From positions 1-64,000 of the forward strand of contig WYDT01000029.1 of NCBI GenBank assembly GCA_013122435.1: a stretch of 64,000 nt of DNA. The letters run 5' to 3'. Under the pieces are notes generated by a model. It was not told where the DNA came from. It did not search any database and saw only the letters and a program-made list of their open reading frames with translations. This DNA is from Chloroflexi bacterium AL-N1. GTDB lineage: Bacteria > Chloroflexota > Chloroflexia > Chloroflexales > Roseiflexaceae. Positions 46,157 through 54,618 of this stretch are shown one piece after another. Position 1 is the stretch's first letter; each line of letters starts with the position of its first letter. The position numbers and the translations under genes were made by a program.

Positions 46157-47208
46157 GTAGTCCAACCATGCCAATACCTCGGCGATCCAAGGATCAATCA
46201 TTCCAGCAGTCGGCCCGGCTTGGTCAGGTTGTTCTGGTGGGATTACTCCTCTTCTTGGTGCTGTGTGGTATGGGTGTATTGGCGCTGATGATTGGCATTA
46301 CGGCAATTGCCCCAGGTGAGGTGCTCACCATTCTCTTCACTGAGGGTGGCGAACCAGTATCGCGCATTGTGATATGGGAAGTACGGCTGCCGCGTTTTCT
46401 GTTAGGCGCACTGGCAGGGGTAGCGCTGGCCGTTTCCGGGGCGATGCTGCAAGATGCGCTCAAGAACGAATTAGCCGAGCCAGGGCTGCTGGGCGTCTCC
46501 ACTGGCGCGTCGCTGGTCGTGGCGGTGGTGGTCATCTTCAGTGTTCCCATTCCATTTGGCACTCGTCCGCTTTTTGCGCTGGCGGGTGGGCTCGGCGCGG
46601 GACTAGTCATCCTGTTTGCCACCCGGCTGACCCGCGATCCGGTGCGGATGATCCTGATCGGTGCAGCTCTGGGGGCACTTTTTGGTTCACTAATAACTGT
46701 CGTGGTAGTGTTGGGCGATCCAGAGGAACTGCGGACACTCTACGTTTTCCTTGTGGGCAGCCTGATCGGACGTGACTGGCAAGATGTACAGTTGGTGTTG
46801 CCCTGGATCACTGTGGTGCTGCCAATCGCACTGTTGTCTGGCCGTCCGCTGAACTTACTGCAACTGGGTGATGACATGGCAGAAGGGTTGGGTCTGCCAG
46901 TGTTTCGTACTCGTTTGTTCATTTTTCTGGTAGCCATTGCGCTTAATGCCGCCATCGTTGCTGTCTGCGGACCGATTGGCTTTGTGGCGCTGGTTGCACC
47001 ACACATGGTGCGCGGCCTCCTGAAGACTACTGATGCTCGGCAAGTACTACCAATCAGTGCCCTCCTTGGCGCCGTGCTGCTTACAATATCGGATCTGTTA
47101 GCCCGCGAAATCTTTAGCCCGGCAGAATTGCCGGTGGGACTGGTAACCGTCGTGTTCGGTTCACCGATTGCACTCTTTTTGCTGAGGCGGCTGCTTACTC
47201 GACGATAA
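46153..47208 (+). CDS. FecCD-family siderophore permease
   Basis: This 351-residue inner-membrane permease has about 10 helices. FecCD signatures: RLPRFLLGALAGVALAVSGA (about 77-96), LLGVSTGASL, LLALGDDMAEGLG-type EAA-like loop (LLQLGDDMAEGLGLP), CGPIGFVALVAPHMVRGL and PAELPVGLVTVVFGSPIALF at the C-terminus. It pairs with the next permease to form the channel and overlaps the binding-protein gene upstream, which sets the start. Confidence 0.95.
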   Translation: MSSPTMPIPRRSKDQSFQQSARLGQVVLVGLLLFLVLCGMGVLALMIGITAIAPGEVLTILFTEGGEPVSRIVIWEVRLPRFLLGALAGVALAVSGAMLQDALKNELAEPGLLGVSTGASLVVAVVVIFSVPIPFGTRPLFALAGGLGAGLVILFATRLTRDPVRMILIGAALGALFGSLITVVVVLGDPEELRTLYVFLVGSLIGRDWQDVQLVLPWITVVLPIALLSGRPLNLLQLGDDMAEGLGLPVFRTRLFIFLVAIALNAAIVAVCGPIGFVALVAPHMVRGLLKTTDARQVLPISALLGAVLLTISDLLAREIFSPAELPVGLVTVVFGSPIALFLLRRLLTRR

Positions 47209-47219
47209 AAAGGAAACTT

Positions 47220-48338
47220 ATGATACGTTCAAACGCCCAGACATCCAAATATCCGTATATTCAACCGAACGATTCCCGTCCGTTCGCCGTGCGACGCTTC
47301 GTATCGGTGCTGGTGATCAGTGGGGTAGCCATTGTTTTGCTAGGGGTATTGCATATTGCCGTCGGCACACTTGACTTTACACCACGCCAGATTGTTCTGG
47401 CGTTGTTTAATCAGGCAGAGGATGTGCTTCATCGGCAGGTGGTGTGGGGCCTCCGACTGCCCCGTGCATTAGTTGCTCTGCTAGCGGGTGGTATGTTGGG
47501 TCTCGCCGGAGCGATCCTCCAGACTATCACGCGTAACCCGCTGGCTGAACCAGGACTCATGGGTGTTTCTAGCGGTGCAGTGCTGGCTATTGTACTCTGC
47601 ATCGCATTCGATGGGGGTGGCAGCGTCTGGGACAGCGCTGACTCAGGCTTAATCCTTCCTTTCGTTGGTATGGTGGGTGGGCTGATAGCAGGTCTTACTG
47701 TTTATGTGCTGAGTTATCAACAGGGAAGTGACCCAATGCGCCTGGTATTGGTTGGCGTATTGATTGCAGGGATAAACAACGCACTTATCTCAGTCGTGCT
47801 TTTGGCAGCGCAGGCTGAAGACATCCAACGTATTGTGCGCTGGACAGTCGGCTCAACCAGTGGACGGGTCTGGGTGCATTGGCATACCATCTGGCCAGTT
47901 GCGTTAATGGCCATTCCACTTGGGTTATGTAGCATGAGTCTTGCCAACGTATTACAACTTGGAGATAATGTCGCTCTTGGGTTAGGGTTGTCTATTGAAC
48001 GAACACGCTTTTTGTTGCTTTGTATTGCTGCATTACTGACTGCTGGTGCAGTTGCAGTAATTGGGGGCATTGGATTTATCGGGCTAATTGGTCCGCATAT
48101 GGCACGACTGATGGTTGGTAATGATGTGCGACGCTTGTTTCCATTAAGTATCATCTTGACGGCAATCCTTCTCATCATCTCCGATATCATTGCACGCACA
48201 ATCACGATTGGCTGGGTGGGATTGCTTACAGGTTTGGATATTCCCGATACAGCCGGGTTACCAGTTGGTGCCGTCACCGCGCTGCTGGGTGCTCCATTTT
48301 TCTTATATCTCTTGTTACGCGGGAGGGCAGCATTATGA
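47220..48338 (+). CDS. FecCD-family siderophore permease
   Basis: This 372-residue permease is the partner of the preceding one (11 nt gap, AAAGGAAA before the ATG). It has the RLPRALVALLAGGMLGLAGA opening, TRNPLAEPGLMGVSSGA, VLQLGDNVALGLGL (coupling loop), GGIGFIGLIGPHMARLM, and AGLPVGAVTALLGAPFFLYL. A long polar N-terminus of about 35 residues precedes helix 1. The stop overlaps the ATPase start (ATGA). Confidence 0.95.
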   Translation: MIRSNAQTSKYPYIQPNDSRPFAVRRFVSVLVISGVAIVLLGVLHIAVGTLDFTPRQIVLALFNQAEDVLHRQVVWGLRLPRALVALLAGGMLGLAGAILQTITRNPLAEPGLMGVSSGAVLAIVLCIAFDGGGSVWDSADSGLILPFVGMVGGLIAGLTVYVLSYQQGSDPMRLVLVGVLIAGINNALISVVLLAAQAEDIQRIVRWTVGSTSGRVWVHWHTIWPVALMAIPLGLCSMSLANVLQLGDNVALGLGLSIERTRFLLLCIAALLTAGAVAVIGGIGFIGLIGPHMARLMVGNDVRRLFPLSIILTAILLIISDIIARTITIGWVGLLTGLDIPDTAGLPVGAVTALLGAPFFLYLLLRGRAAL

Positions 48339-49177
48339 CCAACACCCAGAATGGTTCATCAGATCATCTATTGTTTGCGAAAGACATTTCGATGGGTTAC
48401 GCTGAACGCACCGTCATTGATACATTATCACTTGCCGTTGAAACGAGCAAAGTCACCGCGCTGGTTGGGCCAAATGGCTCAGGCAAGTCTACGTTGCTCA
48501 AAGCGTTAGCCCGTCTGCTGTCGGTGAATACCGGAGTCGTCTACTTGGATGGAAAAGCGATTACCAAACTGCCCAGCGCTGTAGTGGCCCGTCGGCTGGC
48601 TATTCTTCCGCAGGGTCCGAATGCGCCACGTGGCCTGACTATGGCTGAGTTGGTTGAACAGAGGCGTTTTCCGCATGTTGGTGCACTGCGTATGCTTCGC
48701 CATCAAGACCACGATGCGATTAAACGGGCATTAACATTAACCAATATGACTAAGTTTGCTCATCGTTCGCTTGACACTCTCTCTGGTGGTGAGCGTCAAC
48801 TGGCCTGGATTGCGCTGACGCTGGCGCAGGATACTTCCATCTTGTTACTGGATGAACCAACGACATTTCTGGATATTGGCCATCTGCTTGAAGTGCTTGA
48901 CCTGGTGCAGCAGTTGAATCAAGAGCGTGGTATGACTATCATATTAGTGCTGCACGATTTGAACCAGGCAGCCCGCTATGCTCACCGGATGGTTGTGCTG
49001 AACCATGGCCAGATTGTAGCGGATGGCGTTCCACACGATGTTTTGACACCACCCTTACTGGCAGAAGTGTTCAAGGTCCAGGCAAATATTGTTCCTGATC
49101 CAGCCAGCAACACACCAATCTGTTTACCATATGCGGTTGTGTCCCATGAGGAACAACCTGATACGGTTGAGTCATAG
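48335..49177 (+). CDS. Iron-siderophore ABC transporter ATPase (FecE type)
   Basis: This 280-residue ATPase belongs to the cassette 45062-49177. Walker A GPNGSGKST (45-53), Q-loop LPQG, signature LSGGERQ (149-155), Walker B LLLDEP (170-175), H-loop VLHDLNQ are intact. It is similar to the product of 21424 along its whole length, including the C-terminal VPDP...P-CIPY/CLPY tail, so the two are paralogues. It closes the translationally coupled set binding protein - permease - permease - ATPase. Confidence 0.95.
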   Translation: MTNTQNGSSDHLLFAKDISMGYAERTVIDTLSLAVETSKVTALVGPNGSGKSTLLKALARLLSVNTGVVYLDGKAITKLPSAVVARRLAILPQGPNAPRGLTMAELVEQRRFPHVGALRMLRHQDHDAIKRALTLTNMTKFAHRSLDTLSGGERQLAWIALTLAQDTSILLLDEPTTFLDIGHLLEVLDLVQQLNQERGMTIILVLHDLNQAARYAHRMVVLNHGQIVADGVPHDVLTPPLLAEVFKVQANIVPDPASNTPICLPYAVVSHEEQPDTVES

Positions 49178-49713
49178 ACGAGCCGGTGTTCCTTTTAAGA
49201 CATACATTCAATTATCGGAGCACGCATAAGCCAGGGCCAGCTACGGTAATACAAAATGCTGCTCGAAATAGTGAGTATGGGGACCATCTATGGTGCTACT
49301 GCTGCATTGATTGCCTGATGGTATGATATCAAAACGACAAAACAGTGAAAGAGTTATCGTTTTTAGCAGTTCTAACAAATCTTACTAACCAAATGGTAGA
49401 TATGAACTTGACAAAATACGATGGTTAGGGTAAAAGAGCATATTAGTACAAGCAAACTTTTTATATAAGTACATACTGTTCGATACAGCTAATGATTATG
49501 GAAGTCACGATGTCGTGTATGATAACGTTGTGACTTTGTGAAGCGCTGTTTTACCAATCAGTGCCTACATCGTCTTGAGTACCATCGACAATAGAAAGTG
49601 ATATGTTGCACCCATTGTACTTTGGTTAGACTTGGGCAGACATACGAATCCTATAGAGTGGGCATGGCAATTCATACGATCACAACTCAAAGATATTTGA
49701 TGGAGTAACCTTC
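49178..49713 (+). promoter_or_regulatory. Intergenic region with promoter for the second permease pair
   Basis: These 536 bases are A+T-rich and hold no credible gene. TTGACA (49408-49413), 17 nt, TAAAAG (49431-49436) is a good promoter reading rightward, about 280 nt before ATG 49714. TTACTAACCA (49382-49391) and TGGTTAGGGTAA (49422-49433) form an imperfect dyad around it, the second arm lying over the -10. It could be a metal-regulator site, but it does not match a known Fur or DtxR consensus well. Confidence 0.5.
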
Positions 49714-50757
49714 ATGGCAACTGCAACAACACAATCTCCACCGCGCACACTGCGTTTGGTGCGTTCCGGACCTGTCTTACTGATGGGTCTGGTCATTGGT
49801 GTGGGGATACTGCTCTTCTCAATGATGAGCAGCATTGCGTTTGGCGCAGCCGACATTGGCCCGAACGAAGTCTGGGCAGCTCTGTTTGCCTTTGATGCGA
49901 ACTCAACCAATCACCTGATTATCCGCACATTGCGAGTGCCACGTGCATTGATTGCAGCGCTGGTTGGGGCATCCCTAGCAGTGGCAGGCGCCATTATGCA
50001 GGGACTGACCCGTAATCCGCTCGCCTCGCCTGGTATTCTCGGCATCAATGCTGGCGCAGCGTTTGCAGTAGTTGGGGCGGTGTTTCTCTTCAATGTGTCG
50101 TCGCTGAGTGTCTATGCGCTGTTTGCCATTGCAGGTGCGGCACTCACGGCTGTGGCGGTGTACACACTGGGCTCGATTGGCCGTGATGGTCCCACTCCGC
50201 TCAAACTGACGATTGCCGGAGCCGCCTTTACGGCCTTCCTCTCGTCGCTCACCACCGGTATCCTGATCCTCAATCAACGCACCTTGGAACAGATCCGGTT
50301 TTGGTTAGCTGGTTCGGTAGCTGGCCGGGATCTTGATTTGCTGTTTCAGGCACTACCCTATCTAGGTATTGGTCTGTTCCTGTCTTTCACGTTGGGGCGC
50401 CAACTCACAACGCTGTCACTTGGTGAGGATGTCGCGAAGGGATTAGGTCAACGCACCGGGTGGATTCGGATACTCGCGGCGCTCACGGTCGTTTTACTGG
50501 CGGGTGGTGCTGTTGCAGTTGCGGGACCAATCGGCTTTGTTGGTCTCGTTATCCCACATGTGGTACGTTTCTTTGTCGGTATCGATTATCGTTGGATTTT
50601 ACCCTATGCCGCGTTAGTAGGTGCTATTTTCCTGATTATTGCTGATGTCTCGGCTCGATTGGTACTGCGGCCTGCCGAGATGCCCGTAGGCATTATGACC
50701 GCAGCGATTGGTGGACCCTTCTTCATCTATCTGGTACGCTGGCGTGTGAAGCGCTAG
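49714..50757 (+). CDS. FecCD-family siderophore permease, second pair
   Basis: This 347-residue permease with about 10 helices has [73 protein letters not shown] and [20 protein letters not shown]. It starts a new transcription unit with its own promoter and has no ATPase or binding protein next to it. It would need the ATPase from 21424 or 48335. GGAG stands 11 nt before the ATG. Confidence 0.95.
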   Translation: MATATTQSPPRTLRLVRSGPVLLMGLVIGVGILLFSMMSSIAFGAADIGPNEVWAALFAFDANSTNHLIIRTLRVPRALIAALVGASLAVAGAIMQGLTRNPLASPGILGINAGAAFAVVGAVFLFNVSSLSVYALFAIAGAALTAVAVYTLGSIGRDGPTPLKLTIAGAAFTAFLSSLTTGILILNQRTLEQIRFWLAGSVAGRDLDLLFQALPYLGIGLFLSFTLGRQLTTLSLGEDVAKGLGQRTGWIRILAALTVVLLAGGAVAVAGPIGFVGLVIPHVVRFFVGIDYRWILPYAALVGAIFLIIADVSARLVLRPAEMPVGIMTAAIGGPFFIYLVRWRVKR

Positions 50758-50770
50758 CAAAGGAATAGAA

Positions 50771-51817
50771 ATGCAACAGACCTGGTTGACCGTACGACTG
50801 CGCTGTACCCCCTTTTCGTTCTATCTTGATCGACGGGTGCCATGGGTCATGCTGGCCATGTTGCTGGTGACCATGGGCATGATGGTCTTGAGCATTGGTA
50901 CGGGTGAGTATCCTATTGCACCTATCGATGTTATCCGCACCATCCTCGGGATGCCGATCGGCAATGAGGATTACCAATTTGTCGTGAACACGTTGCGCGT
51001 ACCACGCGTGCTGGTCGCATGGTTTGTCGGCATCTCACTGGGTATTTCCGGTGCGATCATTCAAGGGCTGACCCGCAATCCGCTCGCCTCACCAGAACTT
51101 ACCGGTGTGACTGCCGGGGCTAGTTTTGCCGCAGTGACTATTCTGGTGCTCGTTCCGAGCATTCCTGTATCCATTTTACCCTTTGCTGCTTTTGGTGGTG
51201 GCTTTGGGGTGGCGGTGTTGTTGTATCTACTTTCGTGGAACAAAGGTGACTCGCCTATTCGACTAGTGTTGATTGGCATTGGGCTGACTGCCATATTGAG
51301 TGCTTTTACAACCTTTGTAACCACTTTTGGTGAAATCAATGCGGTACAGCGTGCACTGGTCTGGCTGACTGGTAGTGTGTATGGCTCTGGATGGGACGAG
51401 GTGTGTACGATCCTGCCGTGGGTTGTCATCTTTCTGCCACTTGCGCTGCTCAATTCACGCAATCTCAATATTCTCCATCTCGGTGAGGATGTGGCACGAG
51501 GTCTCGGGAGTGCAGTGATACAACAGCGCAGTATCCTGTTGTTTACTTCAGTAGCGCTGGCTGCATCCGTCGTCACCGTCGCAGGGACCATTGGCTTTGT
51601 CGGCTTGATCGCGCCGCACATTTCTCGTCGTTTGGTTGGCCCAGCACACGAGGGCGTGTTACCCGTATCGGCATTCGTTGGTGGGATGATCGTGGTTGGG
51701 GCCGATCTGATTGGACGGACCATCTTCGCACCTATCGAGGTGCCTGCCGGTGTGATTACCGCGATTATTGGTGCGCCATTCTTTATGTATTTGTTGTACC
51801 ATCAGCGTAATAAATAG
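50771..51817 (+). CDS. FecCD-family siderophore permease, second pair
   Basis: This 348-residue permease is the partner of the preceding one (13 nt gap, AAAGGAA before the ATG). It has [72 protein letters not shown] and IEVPAGVITAIIGAPFFMYL. It is the last plus-strand gene of the island. Its stop is only 6 nt from the stop of the convergent response regulator, with no visible terminator between them. Confidence 0.95.
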   Translation: MQQTWLTVRLRCTPFSFYLDRRVPWVMLAMLLVTMGMMVLSIGTGEYPIAPIDVIRTILGMPIGNEDYQFVVNTLRVPRVLVAWFVGISLGISGAIIQGLTRNPLASPELTGVTAGASFAAVTILVLVPSIPVSILPFAAFGGGFGVAVLLYLLSWNKGDSPIRLVLIGIGLTAILSAFTTFVTTFGEINAVQRALVWLTGSVYGSGWDEVCTILPWVVIFLPLALLNSRNLNILHLGEDVARGLGSAVIQQRSILLFTSVALAASVVTVAGTIGFVGLIAPHISRRLVGPAHEGVLPVSAFVGGMIVVGADLIGRTIFAPIEVPAGVITAIIGAPFFMYLLYHQRNK

Positions 51818-51823
51818 CAATGG

Positions 51824-52453
51824 TTATGACAGATGTCCCATGCTGACAAGACCACGCTGGAGTGCGACCGAGGCAGCCTCAGTCCGGCTCTGTACACCCA
51901 GTTTGGCGAAAATACGACTAATATGCGTTTTAATTGTATTCTCTGAAAGCGTAAGACGTGCTGCGATAGCTTTGTTGCTTGCACCGTTAACAAGCAGTTC
52001 AAGCACAGCGATTTCTCGTTGTGACAATTCCTCGTGGTGATCGTTCATATGAAGCAGGCGTGCTGCCACACTTGGTTCTAATGCTGCACCGCCCTGCATC
52101 AATGAATGGATACCACGTGATAGTTCGTCAGGAGTTGCATCCTTGAGTAGATAGCCCTTCGCGCCAGCCGCCAAGGCCGGACCAATATATTGATCGGTAT
52201 CGTAGGTTGTAAGGACCAGAAATCGTACATCTGGTCTCTGGTTACGCACCTGTTGCATAACTTCAATACCACTGAGGGTTGGCAGGCGCAGATCAAGCAA
52301 TACGACATCAGGTTTCGAAGCTAAAATTCCCGTGATTGCCTCTGGTCCATCCTCAGCATCCCCCACGACCTCGATACCTTTTTCCCAACGTAACATAGAG
52401 GTAATGCCATGCCGCACGACCGGGTGATCGTCAACAACAAAAACGCGTATCAT
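51824..52453 (-). CDS. NarL/FixJ-type response regulator
   Basis: This 209-residue protein has a receiver domain (1-120) with acidic Asp8/Asp9, phospho-acceptor Asp54 (VLLDLRLP), Thr82 and Lys104 (LLKD), then a LuxR-type helix-turn-helix (about 140-200; LSQREIAVLELLVNGASNKA, ENTIKTHISRIFAKL). All phosphorylation residues are present. It is encoded 40 nt downstream of its presumed sensor kinase and so is transcribed with it. Targets may include the RND pump divergent from the kinase, or the uptake island it faces (inference). Confidence 0.95.
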   Translation of the reverse strand: MIRVFVVDDHPVVRHGITSMLRWEKGIEVVGDAEDGPEAITGILASKPDVVLLDLRLPTLSGIEVMQQVRNQRPDVRFLVLTTYDTDQYIGPALAAGAKGYLLKDATPDELSRGIHSLMQGGAALEPSVAARLLHMNDHHEELSQREIAVLELLVNGASNKAIAARLTLSENTIKTHISRIFAKLGVQSRTEAASVALQRGLVSMGHLS

Positions 52454-52493
52454 TATATATCTCCTGTTGTGCTATCATAGTGCAAGAAGGTTG

Positions 52494-54353
52494 TTAACCA
52501 TTCTCACCTATTACATAAGGCGATGTATGTCTGTTAGAAGTTGGCTGTTTTTCCAATGGGACAGTTGCCATAACATGGGTGCCATCGTTATTGCTGATTT
52601 CTAAATGCCCTCCTAATGCCGTAATGCGTTCACGCATGCCCAGCAGTCCAAAGCCCCCCCATGGATCAGTGACTTCCGTTTGTCTGTTCAGTATCCGCTC
52701 ATCGATACCACGTCCATTGTCTGAAATGGTCAGTTGAATCATGTCAGGGGCATAGGTGAGAATGACCTGGACATGGCTTGCTTCAGTGTGTTTGGCAACA
52801 TTTACTAAGGCCTCTTGACAGATCCGCAACAATGCTGACTCAACGCTTGGTGGAAGCTGTTGTCGCGTACCGCGCTGCTCAAAACTGGTGGTTGTTTCAG
52901 GACGTAGTGGACGTGAAGTAATCCCCTGCAGTGCGTCTGTTAGATCGCCTTGTTCAAGCATTGGGGCGCGTAGATTCCACACCGAGCGACGTGCTTCGGC
53001 CAGCGCCTCACGTGCCATGCGTTGCGCCAGATCGATATGCTCTATTGTTTCTTCGGCTGTTGCAGCAATGGCACGTTGTGCGGCGCCTAATTGAACGACA
53101 ATACCTGTTAAACCCTGTGCCAGCGTATCGTGAATATCGCGTGCCAGACGGTTGCGTTCCTCAAGCATTGCCGTTTCCTGGAATTGTGCGATAAGTTGGG
53201 CGTTTGCAATGGCAACAGCAGCCTGATCAGCCAGTCCCTCGGTAAGCTTCAAGTCATCATCATTTTGGTATTCACCATGTGCTGGAGCAATCAACACCAG
53301 TGCGCCTTTAACACTTGTGCCATAGTGCATGGGTTGTATGAGTATTTTACCTGCATCATCTGTGTCGTCTAACGCAAACTGGACCATCCGTGACTCGTTT
53401 TGTTCGAGAATAGTGCGTAGGGTGTCTTCGTGTTCTGGTAGTCGATCAAGGACATGGGAACTGCCACCATTACTGTATGGTTGTATAGATGGACCCATGA
53501 ACACCAGACGTTGATCGTCTTCCTGCATGGCAATCACGAGTGCCGCCTGACAGCGTAGCAGTTGGGCGGCCTGATCAGTAATGAGTGACAGCATCTGATT
53601 GAGATCGAGTGTACTGGTAAGTGCCCGACTGACTTCATGGAGTGCTTCTGCGCGTTCAGCACGCTGGGCCAACTCAGCCGTCTGTTCATCGACACGTCGC
53701 TCCAGTTGGGTGCTTAATTCACGTAATGCTGTTGCCTGTGCCCGACTTTGTTGCAATGCAAGCTTGAGATGCCTGGCCAATAGATAGGTCAATGCACCAA
53801 CGGTCCAGAAAACAGCAATCCAAAAACCAGCTGCAAAAAGTGGATATGCCTCACCAATATCGTCTGCTTGTATAACTGCGTATACTCCTTGATACTCCAT
53901 CCAGGCAAAAAAGCCAATCAGAAAGGTGCCTATAATCGTCAGTACGATACTTGCCATACCGTCCAGCAGCAATCCCGCAGCACAAATGGGGATGATCATA
54001 AACGCAGGCCAAAAAGAGCCAATACTATTATTGAGTGCAGTAACCATCGTAAATAGTGTCCACACACCCACAAGGACAACTGCTGAGATGGTTGAACGTC
54101 CTATCTTTACCAATGTAATGAGAGCGGTGAAAAATATTGATACTATCACAACAACGGCAAAAAGTGCCATATCACTTCGTTCGCGTGGATTATTTGTCGG
54201 TAGATCAATATTTAGCACAATATTGACAAATAAAACGGTGAAAATGATTATAAAAATTGGTAATAGAAGCAATGGCAGTGTCCGCAACACTAATTGTCCA
54301 CGACGCTGCTGTTCGTCAATGATATCCGTTTGGTCTAATTCATTGTCATACAT
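52494..54353 (-). CDS. Sensor histidine kinase with GAF domain
   Basis: This 619-residue kinase has an N-terminal membrane region of about six helices (about 20-205), a coiled coil (about 205-240), a GAF domain (about 245-390), a HisKA_3 dimerisation domain with the phospho-acceptor His408 (RLARDIHDTLAQGL) and a HATPase_c domain (N-box around LVNVAKHTEASH, DNGRGID, GGFGLLGMRERI). This is the NarX/DegS-like class that pairs with LuxR-type regulators, here the 51824-52453 gene. The stimulus is unknown; the membrane part has no large external loop, so it may sense something within the membrane or through GAF. Confidence 0.94.
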   Translation of the reverse strand: MYDNELDQTDIIDEQQRRGQLVLRTLPLLLLPIFIIIFTVLFVNIVLNIDLPTNNPRERSDMALFAVVVIVSIFFTALITLVKIGRSTISAVVLVGVWTLFTMVTALNNSIGSFWPAFMIIPICAAGLLLDGMASIVLTIIGTFLIGFFAWMEYQGVYAVIQADDIGEAYPLFAAGFWIAVFWTVGALTYLLARHLKLALQQSRAQATALRELSTQLERRVDEQTAELAQRAERAEALHEVSRALTSTLDLNQMLSLITDQAAQLLRCQAALVIAMQEDDQRLVFMGPSIQPYSNGGSSHVLDRLPEHEDTLRTILEQNESRMVQFALDDTDDAGKILIQPMHYGTSVKGALVLIAPAHGEYQNDDDLKLTEGLADQAAVAIANAQLIAQFQETAMLEERNRLARDIHDTLAQGLTGIVVQLGAAQRAIAATAEETIEHIDLAQRMAREALAEARRSVWNLRAPMLEQGDLTDALQGITSRPLRPETTTSFEQRGTRQQLPPSVESALLRICQEALVNVAKHTEASHVQVILTYAPDMIQLTISDNGRGIDERILNRQTEVTDPWGGFGLLGMRERITALGGHLEISNNDGTHVMATVPLEKQPTSNRHTSPYVIGENG

Positions 54354-54430
54354 TGGTATCTCCGCTTTGTAATCTGTCTCATTGTAGCATGACTACCCTT
54401 TCTTAACATCATCAGTGTCGGTATAGTTCA

Positions 54431-54448
54431 TTCACCCAAATGGGTGAA
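54431..54448. promoter_or_regulatory. Inverted repeat between kinase and RND pump genes
   Basis: TTCACCCA-AA-TGGGTGAA is a perfect 8-bp dyad with a 2-nt centre, 78 nt upstream of the kinase start and 170 nt upstream of the RND pump start. This size and symmetry fit a LuxR/NarL-family dimer site, and the neighbouring response regulator is the obvious candidate. Confidence 0.55.
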
Positions 54449-54618
54449 CGCTATCGCCAGAATGAATGAATGATCAATCACCTGCTTCCCTGATGCTATT
54501 CACGCCATTGGCCGCTACACTTCTTATATGGTCGCATAAGGTCATAACCAAAGCATATTGGTTACAAGTTTCACTATCTATAAACAAGTTCAGACTAGTT
54601 TAAGAAGGGTTTTATTGC

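Noticed and set aside
45254-46201. A 315-codon minus-strand open frame under the 45062 gene
   Set aside because: It is antisense to a clear binding-protein gene and resembles no known protein; long antisense frames are common where codons are G+C-ending.
21424-51817. Reading the receptor island as a diversity-generating retroelement locus
   Set aside because: There is no reverse transcriptase and no template/variable repeat pair in the window. The changes seen are recombination, deletion and short-run slippage.
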